Below are positions 58,277 through 64,000 of a stretch of 64,000 nucleotides of DNA, piece after piece. Location: positions 225,744,501-225,808,500 of the forward strand of contig NC_092338.1 in NCBI RefSeq assembly GCF_046630445.1. Direction: 5' to 3'. Under the pieces are notes generated by a model. It had not been told where the DNA came from, did not search any database, and saw nothing but the letters and a program-made list of their open reading frames with translations. The stretch comes from Rutidosis leptorrhynchoides (Eukaryota > Streptophyta > Magnoliopsida > Asterales > Asteraceae). The stretch's first letter is position 1; each line of letters begins with the position of its first letter. Both the position numbers and the translations under genes were made by a program.

Positions 58277-58937
58277 TCAGTTAACTAGCAAGGCATTTAT
58301 AGGTATGCTTTTCACTAAATAATATACTTAATTGAGTTTTTTGGATGTCAGATTATTTACTGTTCGTGATGTTTTGGAGGTGTGTTGGACGGGGAAATTA
58401 CCCATGAGTATTGGACAGGTAAACTTTTGTACCCGTTGACGGGTCATGGATATGAAATATTCGCTACGGGTAACGTCGACCCGTAAATCCTTGATACCCG
58501 TTTGAAATTTCCTAAAATGAAACTGTGGATCGTAATACAATGAATTTGTGGTGTGCAAGTGAAAGTTGAAATGTTAGAAAAAACTTAGGAAATTAGATGC
58601 AAGAATGTTTTTATCTATTATTTGTGTGATTATATGGCAATTATTTATATTTGTTAAATTCTGTTTATAAAGTTGCAATATTTTTGCTTAGTATTCTGGT
58701 TATGTTAATTGTGAATAATCAGAGCTTATAAGTTTACATGTCTCATGTACACGTAATATGTTGTCAATATAATTTCCATGTAGTCGATAAAAATAGGCAT
58801 ATGATATTACTATTTTCCCATGTTTCTTATTTGAAACTGTTTTAGACACAGAAACGTATAAAAGGATCTAGATGATCAGATGATGGGCGACTACGATTTT
58901 TGCTTGAACTGGACTTTATAGTTTGTACAGTTATCTG
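58277..58937. other. Unique sequence left of the partial LTR
   Basis: No frame or repeat is recognised. It ends ATCTG before the LTR start. Confidence 0.4.
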
Positions 58938-61753
58938 TGAAATGTCCCGTTCATATTGATTATAAACGTTCCATATTAATTGATTTCGTTGCGAGGTTTT
59001 GACCTCTATATGAGACGTTTTTCAAAGACTGCATTCATTTTTAAAACAACCATAACCTTTATTTTATCAATAAAGGTTTCAAAAGCATTACGTAGATTAT
59101 CAAATAATGATAATCTAAAATATACTGTTTACACACGACCATTACATAATGGTTTACAATAGAAATATATTACATCGACATATGTTTCTTGAATACAGTT
59201 TTTACATAATATCATACAAACATGGACTCCAAATCTTGTCCTTATTTTAGTATGCAATAGCGGAAGCTCTTAGTATTCACCTGAGAATAAACATGCTTTA
59301 AACGTCAACAAAAATGTTGGTGAGTTATAGGTTTAACCTATATATATCAAATCGTAACAATAGACCACAAGATTTCATATTTCAATACACATCCCATACA
59401 TAGAGATAAAAATCATTCATATGGTGAACACCTGGTAACCGACATTAACAAGATGCATATATAAGAATATCCCCATCATTCCGGGACACCCTTCGGATAT
59501 GATATAAATTTCGAAGTACTAAAGCATCCGGTACTTTGGATGGGGTTTGTTAGGCCCAATAGATCTATCTTTAGGATTCGCGTCAATTAGGGTGTCTGTT
59601 CCCTAATTCTTAGATTACCAGACTTAATAAAAAGGGGCATATTCGATTTCGATAATTCAAATATAGAATGTAGTTTCACGTACTTGTGTCTATTTTGTAA
59701 ATCATTTATAAAACCTGCATGTATTCTCATCCCAAAAATATTAGATTTTAAAAGTGGGACTATAACTCACTTTCACAGATTTTTACTTCGTCGGGAAGTA
59801 AGACTTGGCCACTGGTTGATTCACGAACCTATAACAATATATACATATATATCAAAGTATGTTCAAAATATATTTACAATACTTTTAATACATTTTGATA
59901 TTTTAAGTTTATTAAGTCAACTGTCCTCGTTAGTAACCTACAACTAGTTGTCCACAGTTAGATGTACAGAAATAAATCGATAAATATTTTCTTGAATCAA
60001 TCCACGACCCAGTGTATACATATCTCAGTATTGATCACAACTCAAACTATATATATATTTTGGAATCAACCTCAACCCTGTATAGCTAACTCTAACATTC
60101 ACATATAGAGTGTCTATGGTTGTTTCACAATATATATATAGATGGGTCGACATGATAGGTCGAAACATTGTATACGTGTCTATGGTATCTCAAGATTACA
60201 TAATATAAAATATAAGTTGATTAGGTTATGGTTGGAATAGATTTATTACTAACTTTCACGTAGGTAAAATGAGTAGTTTTTATCAATCTTGTTTTACTTG
60301 CCATTTCTTCGTTTCTAATCCGTTTTGAGTGATTCCAGTGGACACGGTTTCGTATTAAACTTAAATTTAAGAATCCAAATAGAAAAAGTATAAGTATATA
60401 GTCGGAAATACAAGTTACAAGTCATTTTTGAAAGAGGTAGTCATTTCCGTCGAAAGAACGACATCTTGATGACTATTTTGAAAAACATACTTTCACTTTG
60501 AGTTTAACCATGATTTTTGGATATAGTTTCATGTTCATAAGAAAAATCATTTTTCCAGAAGTATAGCTTTTAAATCAATGTTCTTCTTAGCTTTTAATTA
60601 TCCCAACCAAAACAGCCCCCGGTTTTACTACGACGGCGTATATCCAGTTTTATGGTGTTTATCGTGTTTCTGGGTTTTAAATCATTAAGTTAGCATATCA
60701 TATAGATATAGAACATGTGTTTAGTTGATTTTAAAAGTCTAGTTAGAAGGATTAACTTTATTTGCGAACAAGTTTAGAATTAACTAAACTATGTTCTAGT
60801 GATTACAAGTTTATAACGTTGAATAAGACAGCTTTTTATGTATGAATTGAATGATGTTATGAACATCATTACTAACTCAAGTTCCTTGGATAAACTTACT
60901 GGAAATGAGAAAAATGGATCTAGCTTCAAAGGATCCTTGGATGGCTTGAAAGTTCTTGAAGCAGAATCATGACACGAAAACAATTTCAAGTAAGATTTCC
61001 ACTCGAAATAAGATTGTTATAGTTATAGAAATTGAATTAAAGTTTGAATATGATTATTACCTTGTATTAGAAAGATAACCTACTGTAAGTAACAAAGGTT
61101 TCTTGATCTTGGATGATTACTTGGAATGGATTTAGAAAACTTGGAAGTAAACTTGCAATCTTGGAAGTATTATTGATTTTATGAAACTAGAACTTTTGGA
61201 ATTTATGAAGAACACTTAGAACTTGAAGATAGAACTTGAGAGAGATCAATTAGATGAAGAAAATTGAAGAATGAAAATGTTTGTAGGTGTTTTTGGTCGT
61301 TGGTGTATGGATTAGATATAAAGGATATGTAATTTTGTTTTCATGTAAATAAGTCATGAATGATTACTCATATTTTTGTAATTTTATGAGATATTTTATG
61401 CTAGTTGCCAAATGATGGTTCCCACATGTGTTAGGTGACTCACATGGGCTGCTAAGAGCTGATCATTGGAGTGTATATACCAATAGTACATACATCTAAA
61501 AGCTGTGTATTGTACGAGTACGAGTACGAATACGGGTGCATACGAGTAGATTTGTTGATGAAACTGAACGAGGATGTAATTGTAAGCATTTTTGTTAAGT
61601 AGAAGTATTTTAATAAGTATCTTGAAGTCTTTCAAAAGTGTATGAATACATATTAAAACACTACATGTATATACATTTTAACTGAGTCGTTAAGTCATCG
61701 TTAGTTGTTACATGTAAATGTTGTTTTGAAACCTTTAGGTTAACGATCTTGTT
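58938..61753 (-). repeat. Partial LTR-A (LTR-A4)
   Basis: Plus-strand start TGAAATGTCCCG as in LTR-A2 and LTR-A3, but by sequence closer to LTR-A1 (for example the region 61380-61480 against 5460-5570). Similarity to the other copies ends at about 61753, before the U3 start, where a different sequence leading to the copia-like LTR begins. No internal region accompanies it. Confidence 0.9.
61396..61635 (-). CDS. Small open frame in U3 of LTR-A4
   Basis: 79 codons. Nearly the same protein as the frame at 5312-5545 over its whole length, including the end THVGTIIWQLA, with a two-residue duplication (VLVLV) that keeps the frame. No function is known. Confidence 0.3.
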   Translation of the reverse strand: MKDFKILIKILLLNKNAYNYILVQFHQQIYSYAPVFVLVLVQYTAFRCMYYWYIHSNDQLLAAHVSHLTHVGTIIWQLA

Positions 61754-61802
61754 GAAGGTATTTCATATGCCCGAGAGACATAATTAATTATTGTGGCCAA
61801 TA

Positions 61803-62679
61803 TGTTATGATCCAAGTCGGGTCATACCCAATAACAAACCGTCAACACTTTTATGTATTTATGTTAAATGAGTGGATCTTTAAAATAAATACTTGACACT
61901 TAGACTTTAGAAATTGGTTTTCTAAAGATAAAATGCAAGAAATAATTATATGGATAATTATAAGTGAGTTTAATTATCTATATGATTAAACTTATATATG
62001 TGTGTTTTAATTTTATAAAAGGTTTATAAAATTATATATATATATAAAATGTGTAAGTATCAAATATTGATGCAAGACAATTTATATATAAAAGAATGCA
62101 AAAAAAAAAAGAAAAAAAAAGGAGAGGGAGTATGAGGGTGGACGGTTTTGGGGGACTCCATATGGGGTTCCCCATGCTTACTTTTTACCTAACTCTCTTT
62201 CCTTTTATTACATGCATTGGTGGATCAAACATACACACTTAATACTTGCATTTCAAAATAACTAGCCAATTTTTTCTCTCCTTCCTCTTGGGTGCCGAAA
62301 TTTTGGGTTGAAGAAGAGGGTTCTTCAAGTTCATTTTTCTAGTTAATAAGTGTACAAAATCCTAACCAAGAAGAAGGGTGTTGATTCAAGGTTTGTGGGT
62401 ATCAAAGTCTTGAGGTTTCAAGTTAGAAACTTGCCATTCTTCATCTTCATCTTCATCTTGCTTCAACCTCCATTTAGGAGAAGGTATAAACCCTAAACTA
62501 GCTCTATTTACATTTTAGTATATTGTACAAGACTAGATCTATGAAATGGAATACATTTTAAAAGGTTAAAACACACATGCAAACTTGAAAATGCTTCCGC
62601 TTGTTCTATATATATATGGCCGAATTTATATACATACAAAATGGGTTTTGTGACTTTGTTTACATGTGGTATTCCATCA
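61803..62679 (+). repeat. 5' LTR of a copia-like element (877 bp)
   Basis: Starts TGTTATGATCC and ends TTCCATCA, followed one base later by a tRNA-Met-type primer site. The TGTTATGA start and the short spacing to the primer site are typical of plant Ty1/copia elements. The LTR contains long foldbacks at 61905-61927 and 62009-62033. A TATA-like word is not obvious. The start is inferred from the ends only; 61754-61802 in front of it is unassigned. Confidence 0.55.
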
Positions 62680-62680
62680 A

Positions 62681-62694
62681 TGGTATCTAGAGCC
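62681..62694 (+). promoter_or_regulatory. Primer binding site of the copia-like element (initiator tRNA-Met type)
   Basis: TGGTATCTAGAGCC resembles the complement of the initiator tRNA-Met 3' end and lies one base after the LTR. Confidence 0.6.
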
Positions 62695-63348
62695 AAAGTC
62701 TTGTTAATATGCTTCTTGTTTTTGGCTAGAAAACTCATTTATTTTACAATCTACTAACATGCATGAAAGTAGAATGGAAAAATCTTGAGTTTTGGTGGGT
62801 TTGATGGGTTGGCCGAAATTTTGGGGTTCCAAAAGTGGGTTTGGACTTCAAGTTTGGCCAAGATTTTTGTTATGTTGTTGTTCACAATCGAGCCTAGACC
62901 GTGTGGTTGAATGTTTGGATGATTTGGTTATTTTCATGGTTGTAATATTCATTCATATGGTTTGTAATATTTTGTAATTTTGGTTTGTAATAAGTTGTAA
63001 GTAATCTTGTAATTTGTTGATGTAATTTATTCTATTTGGTTTGTAAAATAGAATAGGTTGTTATTTCATTTTCTAGAAAAATTGTATTAGGATATAATTT
63101 TGTAAAATGAAAATGAAGATTCAAGATGAAGATTACAAGATGGAGCATTTGAAGATTACAAGATTAAGTGGGAGATTTTGTTTAAAAATCTCTTACTTTG
63201 GTTAACCCTCTTAGGTGACATTTGTTTTTTGGCTAAACAAATGTCCACCAAAATGGCTCTTGATTGTGAACACTTTGTTATGCATGTTTGTGTATGTTTG
63301 TATGTTTGGTTGCTACAAGATTATCACATGTTAACACTTGCATAATAC

Positions 63349-63493
63349 ATTATAAATGGTTATAATAAAACATAACAAAATGACACTAATAATTGGTTAT
63401 TAGACTTAAATAAAATGGTTTATTTAAAAGGAAATGAAATGGTTTATAACTAGTAATTGGTTTACTAAAAGGACATGAAAATAGGTTTTTCAT
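63349..63493 (+). repeat. Run of short-loop hairpins with changing stems
   Basis: Five foldbacks in 145 bases: ATTATAA-atgg-TTATAAT (63349-63366), CTAATAA-ttgg-TTATTAG (63386-63403), TTAAATAAA/TTTATTTAA with loop ATGG (63406-63427), TAGTAA-ttggt-TTACTA (63451-63467), ATGAAAA-taggt-TTTTCAT (63475-63493). All stems are perfect and differ; all loops contain GG after one or two A/T. Confidence 0.75.
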
Positions 63494-63639
63494 AAAACAC
63501 TACACACCAAATGCATGTTGGTGTATAGCCTTTTGTTTTCTAAAACTAGAATGTAGAAAACTTAAAATCCCTTTAACTAATACAAGGTAAACAAGTTAAA
63601 CGCCATCCTTTTGTGGAAACACTTAGACATATTAGGAAT

Positions 63640-63964
63640 CTCTTGATGGGATAAAGGTCACCTAACCGTCATGAGTGAACTAATATGAATAAGGTACACT
63701 TCGCATACATGTGGGATAAAGGTCACCTAACCACTTGTATGTTAAGTCTACATGTTTACACAAGTAGGACGACTTGATTTGGGAATCATGAACTTAGGGT
63801 CACCGAAGCATGAGGAACAAATAGGCGTTGATGGGATTAATATGCCATGCAAAAGGATTGCATGAACCCATTACTTAGAAGTTGCAAAAGGATTGCAATT
63901 GTCATTATGACTACCTAGCTAAATCAAATGACGGGATAAAGGTCACCTAACTGAAATTTGATTT
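63640..63964 (+). repeat. Three hairpins around a constant 19-base loop word
   Basis: GGGATAAAGGTCACCTAAC lies in or around the loop of three foldbacks with unrelated stems: CTCTTGATGG/CCGTCATGAG (63640-63675), CATACATGTGG/CCACTTGTATG (63704-63741), AAATCAAAT/ATTTGATTT (63921-63964). Two further hairpins share the loop AAAGGAT: CATGCA/TGCATG (63846-63864) and TTGCA/TGCAA (63882-63898). Confidence 0.75.
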
Positions 63965-64000
63965 ACCGTTGGATTCTAATATTTAATAAAACAAATTAAA

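Larger units (their letters stand above)
62695..64000 (+). mobile_element. Non-coding leader of the copia-like element, to the window end
   Basis: No gag or other frame of note in 1.3 kb, so it is probably a non-autonomous element or one with a very long leader. It contains three copies of GGGATAAAGGTCACCTAAC (63648, 63713, 63933) and many foldbacks whose loops are alike. Confidence 0.55.

Overview
This is a gene-poor, AT-rich stretch of a plant nuclear genome, almost entirely built of transposable elements inserted beside and into one another. Chromovirus-type Ty3/gypsy elements with LTRs of 3 to 4 kb, an Athila-like element with a tRNA-Asp primer site, a CACTA-type transposon end, and cargo resembling the plant-specific At2g35280 F-box family all point to a eudicot. 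Asteraceae is my guess, and it is only inference. No intact host gene can be supported.

Layout. 1-7987: plus-strand Tekay-type chromovirus (element 1), internal region and 3' LTR; its 5' end lies outside. 7988-8190: a 203-bp remnant that reads open on the minus strand. 8191-28020: a minus-strand composite made of a Tekay-type element with both LTRs (element 2, 8191-21758), an integrase/chromodomain piece of a second copy sharing the right-hand LTR (21759-23258), and an Athila-like gag-protease piece with its LTR (23259-28020). The two ends are LTRs of different families, yet GTTAT flanks both. 28072 to about 33200: left end of a CACTA-type DNA transposon, its subterminal repeat array, and gene-like pieces. 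34233-54996: a large minus-strand, non-coding relative of the Tekay-type elements (family B), target duplication ATATG. A very young 8.57-kb gag-only LTR element (45377-53946, target duplication ATATA) sits inside the right LTR of family B. 55002-58937: unique sequence with a possible SINE trace and possible exons. 58938-61753: partial minus-strand Tekay-type LTR. 61803-64000: a copia-like LTR and a non-coding leader, running out of the window.

How the parts may work together. Family B has no gag or pol but shares with element 2 its primer site, a leader block, an internal purine-tract palindrome and its 3' purine tract, so it could have been mobilised by Tekay-type enzymes. The gag-only element likewise would need polymerase and integrase from elsewhere.

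The most striking signal is structural. Two unrelated non-autonomous LTR elements (45377-53946 and 61803-64000) are full of short hairpins whose loops stay constant while both arms of the stem change together. I read these by eye; a shuffled-sequence count would decide whether the excess is real.
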